The notes under the pieces: generated by a model
Seen by the model: the letters and a program-made list of their open reading frames with translations, nothing else
What the model was told of the DNA's origin: nothing
Databases searched by the model: none
In this document: positions 48,360 through 61,352 of the stretch, one piece after another
Position numbering within the stretch: position 1 is the stretch's first letter
How the letters are laid out: each line of letters opens with the position of its first letter
Translations under genes and position numbers: made by a program
From: Chrysomallon squamiferum
Taxonomy: Eukaryota > Mollusca > Gastropoda > Neomphalida > Peltospiridae
Assembly (NCBI GenBank): GCA_012295275.1
Contig: CM022675.1
Location: forward strand, 2,851,536 to 2,915,535
Direction of reading: 5' to 3'
Length of the DNA: 64,000 bases

Positions 48360-51300
48360 GTGTATATTTGTGTCATTTGCCTTGATTAAAACATCAGAAC
48401 TTGCCTGTATACTTGTTTCATGAAGGAAATCTTTCTTTCTCATAAACATTCTGATTTTAATATATCTCTTTTTATATATTTGAATATGTGCAACATCAGT
48501 AAATATTTTCTGTTTTTATTTTCATTGAAAAAATATGCACTATTTCTTTTTTTCTTCTTTTTTTGTAATTTATTGTTATATCTTTATTGTATATTAAAGA
48601 GCTATGTGCATCTGTTTGAGTTTTGTGACAAAGCCATATTTCATATAACATATCATTGTTTACAGTGTCTGAGAAAAAAGAATACCTGTATGGTTTTCAT
48701 GACAATGTCATGCTTCAGATAATATCTGGTGATGTCAGTGACTGCACAGCTACTAACAGTGGTGGAATCTGTGTCCTCAGTGAAGGTGACATTTTTCAGT
48801 TACAGATTTGTTATTATTCTGAGATGATTAGATTTCATTATCTGTGTAGAGCATTTGTATTCTCAGTGTATACATAAGCAGTTTCTGTTGTCAATATTAA
48901 TTGCTTGTAAAAATTCAGTAGATCATAAAAACAATTTCTTATTTCATTGCAATATTTTCTGATATTTTCACATGCTATGCAGTTTGAGCTATTTATCCAT
49001 TCATTAAACACAGATTAAGAAAACTATACCTCCACATCACAGTCTATAACTTTATAAGATATAAAAATGAACAAATCATTGTTTTGAGTAGTTTATTGTT
49101 ATAATACATTTGCAGATTTGGCTGACAGTGGATGGGAACAAAGTGTAGATTTGTTTCCTGGCAATAAAGAAGGTATGTACAGGAACTGTTCTGTTTGGAA
49201 AATGAGTAACTCATATTAAATTAAGTGTCCACATGTTTGAATGTAAACTGTACCCATTATCCTCAAAATTCTTTATTTAAGTACATCATTATGGTTTTCA
49301 CATATGATATTATGGTTAAGAACTAAATGAAATATGTACTGATTATTATATATATATATATTTGTATATTATTACTTTTTATTGTTATTTTATATTTTCC
49401 AAGTTAATTGTGAAACTAGGTAATAAATACAAAGCCACTCTAACGAGTGACTTATTGTGCAGTGGTTTTAAAGATATAATTTAAAAATAAAAATAAAACT
49501 GCAGTTATTCTAAACTAAATTGTTTCTTCTTTTTCAAACACTGGCAGAATTCATGACTTCCTTGCAGTCAAAAACACTTTTAAGGACACATCCATGTCCA
49601 GTACCCCTGGGTGTTGTTATACACTGCTGGGCAAAGAAGAGGCAAAAGTTGGAGGATGTAATTAAAAAGGGACTGAAAGAAATCGCAAAGGAAAAACTCC
49701 TTGCTGCTCAGATACTACAGTTACCCAGTAAGCTTTTTGTTTTCAGTTCTTCTCCACAAACTCATCTCAACCTTTCATCAAGATAGTCTTAAAAGTGAAT
49801 TCTTTCAAAAGTTTATAAATGTTTATTTATTTATTTATTTATTTAATTATTACAGTTAATTTACATTTCTTTTATTCAAATATTTAGTATTTGCTATAAA
49901 AGATTATATATATATATAGATATATATACTTAAAACAGTCAAGTAATGCTTTAGCAATAGAATATTAACAGCTCTTTTCACAATGAATGTTTATTAGTTA
50001 AAAAAAAAAAAAATTCTTTGATTCTTTTCACATTGGTTTGCCTTAGTTTGAAATGGTAAATGAAACATTTCTGAAAATTAGAATGAGATTAAGAATGATC
50101 CATTATATGTATTTGTTGTTGGACATAATCTGAGCATTAAACTAATCAATATTTCCATTTATCTGTTGATCTTTTGGTGTTTACATGTTGAAAGTAACTA
50201 GATTTACTTATACTACTTTTTTGTTTTTTTAAAATTTAATTATAATTACTATTATTTATTTATTTATTTCTTCTTCTTACTTTTTTTATTAAGTGGTTAA
50301 AGAAAATAAAATTTCTGCAGTGGAAATGGTCAACAGTATCATCAATGCAATGACTAACAAAAAGAACAAGGCAGATACAGGGCTTCATCTTGTGTCACTC
50401 ATTATCAGTGACCAGAACGTCTTTGATACAGTTACTGACAGTGTTAACACACAGCTTCAACAGCAAGGTGGCAAACTGAGTAAAGCATCTGTGAGATCAT
50501 TCTCTCCTTCAGCTGGTGTGTGTTTATATATATATTCAGTTTATATTTCTTATATATTGAAGATCAAAATTTTTTTTTTTTAAATGAAGCTTTGTAATAT
50601 TTGTGTCTGTCTACATTCCTCTGTCAATCCTTTAGAATCTGATCACACCAGACTGCAACTCTACATTGTTATTTATTTTTTTTATTTTTTTATTCTTTGT
50701 TGGAAAAATCAGTAATTAATTACAGCAGAATAGTTACTAATGCTTGTAAATTGTTCATTCCTGTTAAATAAGAAAATCTGTAACTGTTCAGTGTGAAATA
50801 AATGATTTGAAAATAATTCTTAACTCTTTCATCACTCCTCTTTTCTTCTTCTCTTTATGAACAGCATCCGTTTCCTTCATTTTTATTTCATGTGAATTTC
50901 TGATTGTATTGATATTTGTTTATCAGATTCAGGTAAATGGTTTGAATCCATATGGAACCAGAGTGACAGAGAAAATACCAGTAAAGCTGTGGAAAAGTTG
51001 GAATCCACTAATTGTCCAGTATGTATTTACTTTTTTCAGTTTTTGCTTGCTTAGAAAGTTAGGATAATTTATGAGTACATATTTCTGGTTTGTTAGGAAT
51101 TGAAGTTATTACTTTTTATCATCAGATTAATGCAGTAAGATTTCTAAATGTACTTCTGTTTGATTGTTTGATCAAATTAGTTTACAATATTAAAGCCAGC
51201 ATTAACAACTTGGATCACCCAAAGATGAACTTAAATAACACTGTTAACATTTTGTTTCATGCTTTATTGCAAAGAAAAGAACATAATGTAGCTTTCAGAA

Positions 51301-54300
51301 TATAACTCCCACTTACAGATGTACATTACATAAAAAATAAAATACATTAAAAAAAAAAATTTAAATTGTTTATCATCACAGGTGTTTAGCTATTCTTTTC
51401 AATAACCATTGTTCAGTAACACAGAAATTCTTTAATTATAAACTTTGAACATCCAGAAAGACATAGCTGCTAAAAGTACAGGTTTTCTTTCTATAAAAAG
51501 TAATTACTTTAAACATTTGAAATGAATTTTCATTCAAAATGTTTTATGAGTATGTCCTGTGCAGATTGAATTCTTTCAGTAACCTGGTTTTTTATTCACA
51601 AACACATCAGTAGAAAGTTTTAAAGGAAAAGTCACTGACTGTCTGAATAGAAGTTAGAACAATGTGTTTTGCTTCTTCTCCTAGGAAAGCAAAAACCTGG
51701 ATAGTGAAAATGATATGCGTAGTTTTGAAATGATTGACAACACAAATGAAGGTACTATGAGCATATCATCAGTGAATCGACAAAATGTTACAATACCAGG
51801 AAACAGTAAGTAAACATTCCAGCACATAACATTTCTACTAGTAATGTCACATTTGTGAAAACAGTGTTTACTAATCTTAACCACCAAGAATATTAACTCA
51901 CATTAAATTCCATAACTTGTTTTTTTTATCTCTGCATCAACAAAAACTAATTTTTCAGTTTTATTTTATATTTGTTATTTTCACAGTGTTGGGTAATATC
52001 CCAGTCAGATAATCAGGTTGATGTAAATAAACTTTCATAATTTCTTCTTCAAGCAATATCATTCATTCAGAATGTGTCAGCATCCACTTCAACAACATCC
52101 AGTGTTGAGCCACTTGTCAAAGGCAAACATGTTGACGTGATGGTGTACAAAGGTAATATCACTCAGCTGTCAGTTGAGGCTATTGTAAATGCTGCTAATG
52201 GTCGTTTATCTCACAGAGCTGGAGTAGCAAGAGCAATAGCTGATGCAGCAGGAGAAGACTTGCTTAAAGAAGGAAACAAGTTTGTTAAAGAGCAAGGAAA
52301 AGTTGCTGTGACTGGTGTTGCTGTCACCACAGCTGGACGACTTCCCTATCACTGTGTACTTCATGCTGTAGGTCCTGCTTACTATGATTACAAGGACAAG
52401 TCAGAATGTTTGGAAGATCTCTGTAAAACAATACTGAGATGTCTGTGTGAGGCCAGCAAACAAAATCTGAAATCTGTAGCAATTCCATCCATCAGTTCAG
52501 GTATTTAATTATTATAAATATTTTAGATAAATAAAATACTGCAGGCAGATATTACTTTGAAATAAATTGAGTCTTTTATCTGAATTTCAGGTTAGCAACT
52601 TCACAGATATCTCACCCTTCATTGTTTGTAAAATTATAAAATATTAATTGAATCAGATATTTCTTGGATCAGTTGTCTATGAACTGGCACATAGCTTGCC
52701 TTGTAAAGTTGCCTGAAAATTGTTGATATTTTGTTTTCTAGGGTTTCAAAATTCTAATAATCATAGAAATGTCCAAATACATATTTGTTATGTTTTGTTA
52801 TGTAATGTTATTTTATTTCAGGAATCTTTGGTGTTCCAAAGGAATCTTGTGCTGAGATGTATGTGAGAGCTGTCATGTCATTTAACTCAGTAGTTTCTGG
52901 AGGAAGTCTGAAAGAAGTTCACTTTGTTGACATTAGTGACAATATGCTGCAGTTAATCAGCAATGAGTTTATCTCAAAATGGGATACAAAACTGGATGAA
53001 AAAGTTCTTGAAAGAGATAAAAGATTTATTGACAAACATCTCTGTGCAAGTAAGTCTGTCTCAGCCAAACAGGTGAATGCTGCAGCAGCAGGAGACAAAA
53101 ATCATTCAACAACATCAACAGATGAGTGTGACATTCAAGTCATTGTTTACCAAGAAGATATTTTTAAAGTTTATTGTGATGCAGTTGTCTGCTGGAAAGA
53201 TCTCGGTTTTTCAAGAGAAGATCACGCAATAGCAAAAGCAATATATCAACAAGCTGATCATGATTACAAAAAGTGGTTAATAGAAATTAAAAAGAAGATC
53301 CCTTACCAGGATCGTAATAAGACAGTTTTCACAGCTTATGCAAAGAAAGATTTACTGGTTATCCATGGATTGATTGAAAAGTTAAATCCAAACATAACTG
53401 ATTTCCAGGAACTTTTGACAAAAGTTATTGAAAAAGCAGATACAGACAGGATGCAATCAATTGCTATTCCAGTTTTTCGATGTTTTAAAACAGGTACGTT
53501 AATGGGGTTTTTTCACTAAAAAATATATATTACATTATGTTACTTTTGACACTTGGAATTCTTTAATAATTAGATACACAAATAGAAGCAAAGAGTTGTT
53601 TCCAGACAATGGAATATGTTTTCTCATTTAGGCATTAAGTCTGGCATAACAGTAAATGTGTTTTTAATTTCCATTACTGAAATAATTTTTGATTTAAGTT
53701 ACATTTGTGTACTTTAGTGATATTTTCTTTGATGATAAATCATTTCCTTTTTCAGACAGTGTCAAGAAATTCACAGAAGTACTGTGCCAGAGTGTGAAAG
53801 ATTTTACAGCAAACAAAGAACACTTTGCCTTGAAGCAGATACACGTTGTTGACACTGATGAGAAAGTTGTTGGTTTTGTGAACACACTTGTTGAAAACAG
53901 TGGAGTAAACAATCAAACTGATGTCTACAAGAATGAAAGCTCTCCGTCTCAGTACACACCATCGCAGCATTCTGAGCACGCTGATCAACATTGTCCAATT
54001 TGTCTGGATAAAATGTCAGATCCTCTGAAACTGGAGAAATGTGGCCACAGTTTTTGTAAAGATTGTATTGATACACAAATGAAATACAAACCTGTTTGTC
54101 CAAGCTGTGGAGTGTTGTATGGTGTTCTCACTGGTAACATGCCTACAGGAACAATGCATGTTGATTATGATAAGAGTCGGGGACTTCCTGGATACAAAAA
54201 ATGTGGATCTTATCGTATCACTTACTCGTTTCCAAGTGGACGGCAAACTGTAAGTATTGTAGAATGTTTGTACAGCTATTTCGGTAAGATGTTTTTCTAA

Positions 54301-56419
54301 ATATAGTTACAAACAGAGATGTCCATTTGCTTACATATACTAGGGTGACCTGCAATTAAGGATTTCTGGACCAAGTTTAATGTTTTCTTAAAATGTAAAC
54401 TAAAAGTAATCAATGAAGCGATATTTAACAGATACAATTAATACACTTATAAAGCTAATTTTTTCTTATCTGGTGAAGATTTTCAAGCAACACTTTGTCC
54501 ATGGGTGTACTCAACAACTGGTTTAAAAAAAATAATAATAATTAATGTGGGCACATTACTCACACTGTAAAAATTAATTGTTTTTAATAATTCAAATAGC
54601 AGATTTAACAACATCGTTCTTCTCAAAAACTAAAACCTTTTATTAAGTCTCATAAGTAACCCAACTTTCTGAAATATACGGAGAGAATTTTTTTTTTTTT
54701 TTTCTCATTATCAAATTGTTATTAATTTATTGTGTTGGCCTTTTAGACATGGACATTACAGAACACTAGGGAAAATAATTATATAAATGTAGAGAGATCC
54801 AAAATGTTTATATATATTATTTTTATTAACACATATGGTTAATTCTTTTTAATAATAAAATTAATTTTATAATTATTGAATTTTTTATTTAATAATTTGG
54901 GAGCCCCTGAGGCACAGGATGTGGGACAATTGCTTTTTTGCTTCATTTGCCCCCTGATAAATCTGTCCTGGTTTTCAATTTTACTTACTACTTTGAGAAT
55001 GTTTTTACATTTGTAACAACACATTTGTAAATAAACTTGTTACTGACATGCTGAATATTCCTGCACTGGATAAATAAAATTTTGATATACTACTACTAAC
55101 AGTAATAAACATTGTTTATTGGAAATCTTGATGTTGTTCAACTGTTTTATATAAATTGTTTTTCAGAAAGAACATCCTGATCAAGGAAAGAGGTATCGTG
55201 GTATTACACGCACTGCATATTTACCAACACACCAAATGGTCGCAAAGTACTTGCCATGTTACGTGTTGCTTGGGAACGAAGACTGACATTTACTATTGGA
55301 AGATCAGTGACAACTGGATATGATGGAGTCATAACTTGGAATGACATTCATCATAAAACAAACGTGTTAGGAGGCCCAGACAAGTAGGTTCTCATATAAT
55401 CCCTGAAAGATGTAGACCATCTTAGTAGTAAAGTTGTCAGGTTTGTAATAATACATCACCAGAAGCTTACTAAGTAAACCTTCCAGTCTGAATGTGTTTC
55501 TTTTCCTCATTAAAAATGTTACTTTTAACATTTCAGAAAACAGCTATTAAATTGAAGATAATAATAGAATTAACTTGTTTTAGAAATAATTTAGCAAGAT
55601 AAAGAGTGAATTGAAGTTGATATAATTAATTTGTTTTAGGATACTTTAATTAGATAAAGAATGAACTGAAGCTAACGTGATAAACTTGTTTTAGAAATTA
55701 TTTTCTTTGTGTTAATAGTGTCAGACAGAATAATTCTATGAAAGAGTATCTAAAAATTTAGATTTAGTTGTAAAGGTTTTGTTGTGAAGATTAATCAATA
55801 TCTTATGTAGTGTTTATTTACATGTTACTGTGTGTTATAGTTTTGTTTTACATGTTTAGACAATGTGTTGTACAACACAATTTACATAGGGTAACTGTTT
55901 ACCAGAAACACTGTTCAGTCATGACTGACTACTTCTCTTATTCATGCTTTTTGTTTCTTCACTCTGAAACTTTGAATAAGAATATCAATCTATCCTGTAC
56001 ATTCATAGTATATTCATCTTACAAGTGAAATGATTTTGTTTTTGTAATAGGAGGATATTATAATCTACAGAGTTTATATAATTGTTTGTGCATATGTGTA
56101 TTTTATTGTTTATATACTTGTTGCTTCTTTAGTACTAAGAATTTCTAAGGCAACATTAATAAAGTTTAGATTAAAGGTTTATATCGTTTTCAGATTAACA
56201 GTGATTTGCTTTCAGTCATAAATTTTTATCATACATTATTTTAATTCTGTATTTTAATAAAATATTAAAGTATTGTTTCTCTCTCTTTATAGATTTGGTT
56301 ATCCAGATCCTGGCTATCTAGATCGTGTGGAAGAGGAACTGTCAGCCAAGGGAATCACTGAAGAAAGTATTAAAGATCCAAAGTACAAGAAACTCACTGG
56401 AACCTTTAAGCACATTTGA
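41105..56419 (+). CDS. DTX3L-like: Multi-macrodomain RING-DTC protein (deltex-type E3 ubiquitin ligase, PARP9/PARP14 and DTX3L-like parts in one chain); one 1-base frame break
   Basis: Seventeen exons join in phase: 41105-41987, 42307-42741, 44023-44084, 45352-45594 (GC donor), 47082-47303, 48161-48221, 48666-48785, 49116-49172, 49548-49727, 50294-50515, 50927-51018, 51685-51805, 52054-52500, 52822-53493, 53756-54249, 55167-55383 and 56293-56419. With one A restored near 55225 the length is 1551 residues. Residues about 145-200 are KH-like (KVKINLCKDLIHVTIEG); 255-435 macro-like; 440-635 a macrodomain (CDVIVNTVDPKL, FPVLGTGILNYP); 636-860 macro-like; 925-1075 the best macrodomain (VEAIVNAANG, SSGIFGVP); 1135-1300 macro-like; 1352-1392 a C3HC4 RING (CPICLDKM, CGHSFCKDC, CPSC); 1398-1545 the deltex domain (GTMHVDYDKSRGLPGY, TWNDIHHKT, GYPDPGYL). 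No PARP catalytic domain is seen. Macrodomains bind ADP-ribose, and RING-DTC units attach ubiquitin, also to ADP-ribose (family knowledge). A role in antiviral or DNA-damage signalling is inference. Confidence 0.85.
43378..43812. repeat. 75-bp minisatellite, about 5.5 copies, in intron 2 of the macrodomain gene
   Basis: The unit begins GTTTGTGTGACCTGACAATT and contains AAGTACTTCTTTCTGTTTAG and TGTTAGCAATATTCAGA. The length is a multiple of three, giving a repetitive open frame of 25-residue units that is not joined to any exon. Each copy holds a strong acceptor-like pyrimidine run plus TAG. Confidence 0.9.
44908..44938. repeat. Poly-T run
   Basis: About 27 T in a row in intron 3. Confidence 0.9.
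45205..45330. repeat. (TTTA)n and (TTAG)n repeats before exon 4
   Basis: Four-base repeats directly upstream of the acceptor at 45350-45351. Confidence 0.85.
45595..45600 (+). promoter_or_regulatory. GC-type 5' splice site of intron 4
   Basis: The exon must end at 45594 for the phase to join the next exon (LK then SLCHVMKACLDKA). The following bases are GCAAGT, the usual form of a GC-AG donor. The alternative GT four bases later would shift the frame. Confidence 0.7.
45675..47035. repeat. 36-39-bp minisatellite, about 36 copies, in intron 4 of the macrodomain gene
   Basis: The unit is about TTAACATTACACTGATGTTT then GTTATCTGTGTGTTTTAG. Copies differ mainly in TCTGTGTG, TCTGTG and TTTGTG before TTTTAG. 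Every unit looks like a 3' splice site: a branch-like ACTGAT, a T-rich tract and AG. The true acceptor follows at 47080-47081. Confidence 0.95.
47441..47527 (+). other. Possible alternative terminal exon of the macrodomain gene
   Basis: A strong acceptor CCTTTTACAG at 47431-47440 opens a frame in the correct phase after exon 5: VNKSLIKYYKNEKFGKK, TLSTYFKVNCM, TAA at 47525-47527. Using it would give a protein of about 640 residues with KH-like and macro parts but no RING-DTC. The main form skips it for exon 48161 (VFIAEEIARSYGLRS). Confidence 0.35.
48307..48357. repeat. (TA)n microsatellite
   Basis: About 25 TA units, in intron 6. Confidence 0.95.
55221..55230 (+). other. Frame break in the deltex domain (one base missing)
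   Basis: The frame reads AYLPTHQMV and soon stops, while the deltex consensus continues one frame over as TPNGRKVLAMLRVAWERRL. Adding one A to TTACCAACAC gives AYLPNTPNGRKVL. No other lesion was found in 4.65 kb of coding sequence. Confidence 0.8.
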
Positions 56420-56646
56420 CCACAGACTAAAACATTCATATTTGTACTTGTTACATAAGATTTCTGTAATTTTTTTGATTATTTGATTGGTGTATTTTAC
56501 TATTGAATATTTTAATTTTTTTTAGTGAATCTTTGGACCTTCAAAATTGTGTTGATATAATAATTAATTAACACTATCATCAATTACATATTTTAAATAT
56601 TTTGAATTATAATAATTAGTGATGGTAATGGTTTGATTTTTATTTA

Positions 56647-56684
<38 letters not shown>

Positions 56685-58409
56685 TTCTTTCTGTTTTAAT
56701 GTTTGCTTGTTTTAACCAGATTATTTATATTACTGAAATTGATATTGTGTTGTTCTGAAACTTATACTGAGACATTTCTCTCTCAGTGCCTTGTATTATG
56801 ATTGCTTAACATTTTATTTTACATATTTCTTTTTCTTTCCTTTACTTTACAACTCACTGTTTTTTCTTAACTTTATGTTCTGACTTGTATTAATTAATGT
56901 TATATTAGGCAGATTATTTTGTTTCTTTATTTTGTAGTGTGAGGTCTTTTTTCTGAAAATGTTAATGCTGGCAATTCACATTTATTGTAACACTGTTTTA
57001 ATCTATATGCCAGACAATATGCCGATTATTTTAACCCTCACAAAATGTGTTTGTTTTTAACAAATTAAAGAACATTTCAGGAAGATTACTGATTATGAAT
57101 ACTAAACATGTGACAAAATATTAGAGTGTCCTGTGTATTCATTTATAAAGTAAGAGGCAGACTGCATCTGCTGATGATTTTTCATTTGAAAAACTCTAAT
57201 TTTATAAAAGCAAGAGAAAATATTTTTAAACATTTTGCTTTGAAAAATTCAGTCATTTCAACATCATATGAAATTTAGTGTTTGGATTGAATCAGTTTGC
57301 TTATTTCCTGATTATATCACTTTTATTTCTTTATTTTGATTGTTTCTTAAATGACATGAATAATTTCACCCTTTTTATTTAAAATGTACAGTGTCAGTTA
57401 AAAAAAAATTGTTTTTACAATTGCTAAAGATTATAGTAAATGTTTAATTCTAGTTTTGTGTTTTCTGAGAAAGATTTAATCTACCAACAGTGTTGTTAGT
57501 TTTCTCATTTTCAGATAAATCTGATGATGGTGAGGGGTTTTCAACATATTATTTACAAAATTTGACTTTTTTATCATGTACTTTTAACTATGTTATGTAT
57601 ATTTATTGTAAAAAACATGGCAATTAATGTTAATATATTTAACAGCTTCTGTTACTGTATTATCTAATATAGTTAATAATATGTATTATTTATGTTTTAT
57701 ATATACACACAATGCATGTATTTGTTCTTATAATAATAATTAAAAAAATGATCTAAATAAATTAAAAATTTAAGAAAAAAGCAGACAAAGTGGACAAAAT
57801 CAACAAATTACAAAAGTAAAACTGGTCAAAGTATTTTGTCTCTTAGAAATTGTCATCTGTCAGTAATATCAAAATAAATAATTTACATGTATATAAGTTT
57901 CATTTCAATCAAGTAAAAAGGTGTTTAGAAATTTTAAAAGTGCACTGCTCAAAACAGAAATGTCAAGTGTTGTTTTATCTTCTTGACATGAGTTTTAATT
58001 CAAGTAGTGATAATTAAAGATTCAACTTGAAGATGTACTAATGTGACACATTTTTGATATTCCACCTAATCACCTAAATACAGTTTCTTTACACTGTAAT
58101 CAACATTTCCTCACTGATTTGATGCTGTGAGTCTCTGAAAACAAGAGTCCTGAGTTAGAACGTTATTTGATCCTGTACCATCGTGTCACTGAATCAACTC
58201 TACAACAACAAATTAAGGGTAACTGCTGAATTTTATCTCTCACTGTTATTGTATATAGGTGATTAGTTCATGTTGATGTTTTCAAGAAAGCAGAATGATT
58301 TAAACAAGATATTCATATATTTAATGTTCAGTGTTGTTTTTTGGTTTTTTTTTAAATTAATCTTTTGTTATGTTGCATAGTATTTTAGTACACAAAGACA
58401 CATACATTC

Positions 58410-58453
<44 letters not shown>

Positions 58454-60150
58454 TACACAGACATGCACACATGAAACATACATGTAAATATATATAAAAC
58501 TGTTTTATCATTTATACATCTGTTAAGAGTTTATTATATTATACTATCTGTGTATATACAAAATTTGATTACACAGTCTTTAATATTTTTAAGTCATGGA
58601 CAACAAATAATTTCAAAAAATAAGATCCAATGAAACTGTTTTAAATCCAAATCAATTTTATATAAAATATTTGAAATTCGGATGTTCTTAATTTATATAT
58701 TTTTGTAGCTGTTTATTATTTAAATTGAATATTGATGAGAATTTTAATTTTTCTCTAAATGTAACAGCAAACACAGTAATTTTATGCTTGTTATTTGCAT
58801 ACATGGTTATAACAATATTAAAGACATTGAAAAATTAATATTTATTAGTATCATCATTTATATTTAAGCAGAATGTTGTATTTAACATCTCTCTCTCGTT
58901 TTAAATCTTGTTTATGCATAATGATGAACTGAAAAAGGAAACCTGTTTCAGCCACTCCATATTTACCTTTAATGACTGTAACAGATGTTTTATATAAACC
59001 TTGACATAAACAGAAAAACTCATATCACAACTTTTATAATTTGTTTAAGTTTTGAAACAAAGTAATAAAACAAGACTTTTTCATTATTCTTGTTATTGCT
59101 ATTAATGGGTGAAAAGCTAAAACATGAAAACTAAACTTTTTAGGATTAGTTTTGCTATGCACTTGATTTTGACTAATGTAGAACAGACTATTTATTTACC
59201 ATTTCAAATCAGAATGAGTTATGATGGGCAACAGTACCAGTACGTGCTTTACTGTTAAATGAAAGATGTGTTATAAATGATCTTGTGCTGCCATTGGAGA
59301 AGTGAAATGGTTTCCTCTGTGTCAGCAACAACAAAAATACATAAAATCACAGAGTTTTGCTTCTTTTAAAGGTGTTATTTGCTTGGTGTGGTTTCATTTT
59401 TGTTGTTTTCTGTGTATGTCCTTTTTTTCTTTGTTTTTCTTCTAGCTTAACTAAACAAAAAAAAACATTTATGTAATGGTTTAATACACTTTTTTTTGTT
59501 TGTTTGTTTTTAAATATTTAATTTTCTTTATTTTCCTTATTTTTATTTATTTGTTTATTTGTTTATTTATTTTCTTTCTTTTTACTGATTTTCTTATAAT
59601 ATATTACTATTTGAGTTTATTATTTCTATACAATATTTATACACGAAAATATTCTGAAGAATATTTATTTATTTTTAATGCTTCTATACAATTTTGTTTT
59701 AATAGCTGTAACTGTTAAATGAAAGAGTACACAGTTACCATAATTATTTATGAAAATATATTTTAAAGAGGAGGCAGGATATTCTATACGGACTGGTTGG
59801 ATTTGAAACAAAATTATTTCATGTTGATCAGAAATATTTGTTTATAAGATATGAAGACATTTGAATTTAAAAATCTCTTTTAAACAATGCTTTGAGAAAA
59901 ATTACAACCCAGTCATGCATAAACATTTTACAGTGCAGTCATTTTCTTAACATGTTTAGGAAATCTGTAGAAATTAAGATTGCAATATGTGTGTGGGTGT
60001 GTGTGCTACTTTGGCATGTGATCTACAACTTAAAGGGTGATCTACAGCAAAGAAATATATATATATATATATATATATATAGAACATTTCTATAATATAA
60101 GAGGAAGATCTTAAAATCCTTAAAGATTAATGCATGATACACCTATAAGA
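56420..60150. other. 3' flank and intergenic AT-rich DNA, no gene recognised
   Basis: It includes the 3' UTR of the macrodomain gene; several AATAAA-type signals occur and no single one can be chosen. Simple repeats: (ATT)n 56649-56685, (TA)n 58418-58445 and 60055-60081. Open frames of 60-70 codons here are T-rich and without family resemblance. Confidence 0.5.
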
Positions 60151-60956
60151 ACATCATATCCAGGGAAGCTTCATTTCTGAGTACATATTCGATTTTTTAT
60201 TCATTCCGACGAATAGCCAGAATACTCCAATTTAAATCGTCTAAATTTCTAATAATTCAAAGAACCTGGTCGGATTTGAAAACTGTATTTTGAAAAAGAC
60301 GAGAGGCGTGAACCAAAGAACCTTCCAACCACACCCTGATTATTTCTGTTGGCTGCAGATGAGGAAGAATGCTGAAGATGTTTTTCTTGCGTTTCTAGCA
60401 GATGTTCGCTTAATGCATCGATATTCAAATAATAAGTATACTCTTTAGCCCTTGTTCCTATAAATTATAAATATACAAGAAAAGAAAAATATATGCCGTG
60501 AAAAATAATAATTAAAATAAGTGCTTAGATAACACATCTAAGTAAAATGTGCAGGGTGTAGATCACACGCCAAATAGCATTTTTAATTAAAGTGATCAAT
60601 GTAATATCTGCTTTGAAAATTATAAAATGTTTAATTTTACCTGTATTTCATTACTTAGTAATAAAGCTAACATAGAAATTTGTGATTCACGTGTGTTTTT
60701 TGATTCACTGTTGCCGTTTGAATGTAACATGTAAACTATCTTGTAAAACTTGACTTAACTATTAAACGTCCCATATTTTATTTTCCTACGTGTTATAATA
60801 CAGCTTTAGTGATCACATACATATGACATGTAGCAGTGAATGAAATGTGCGGTACTTTTATATTTATATCACATTAACACATTCCTTCTGCTTATTTCAT
60901 TTATTTCTTGTCGGATCCACCACTTAAATTTTATCATCTACGAAAATAGAAATAAA
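60151..60956. other. AT-rich DNA, no gene recognised
   Basis: A slightly GC-richer part at 60160-60410 could hold an exon but shows no convincing splice pair. Confidence 0.35.
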
Positions 60957-60989
60957 TCACATTTGGCTATTCTTAATCTTATTTTTTTC

Positions 60990-61352
60990 TGTCAATCTAT
61001 ATGTACACAATGTTCCTACATCTCGAAAATAATTTTTCGCATCAGTGACGTTGCCATCGTCCATATTGTGAAATGAATTTCCGTTTAGAATGCAGTTCAA
61101 TTTATTAATCAAAATGTGTTCTCGAAGGAAAGCTCCGGCTGCATAACGCTGTTCTAACATTGGGTTGAATACGTCAGTTATTGGAACCATGTCTGAACTG
61201 GCACAGTTTTCGTTCAATTTGTCAAAGTCATTCCACATACTTAGGCATTTCTTGTTGATGTGGCAATCTTTCTTGACCGAGTCTAACTTGTCTGACAGTC
61301 TCGATGAAATGCCGCATGGTATCAGAAAATAGCTGCTTCAAATCGTCTAGAT
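60990..61352 (-). pseudogene. Decayed coding fragment, possibly MED30-like
   Basis: On the - strand the frame reads LSDKLDSVKKDCHINKKCLS, then MWNDFDKLNENCASSDMVPI and TDVFNPMLEQRYAAGAFLRE. An earlier piece, DDLKQLFSDTMRHFIETV, is in another frame, so at least one frame break is present. DKLNENCASSDMVPI resembles the DKCNENC and PIPVE stretch of Mediator subunit 30 as I remember it, but the end agrees less well. A hAT-type end (CAGGGG at 61353) directly abuts it, so a transposon probably landed next to or in it. Confidence 0.35.

Noticed and set aside
53694-54246. Several - strand open frames of 70-100 codons
   Set aside because: Shadows of the RING-DTC exon 53756-54249.
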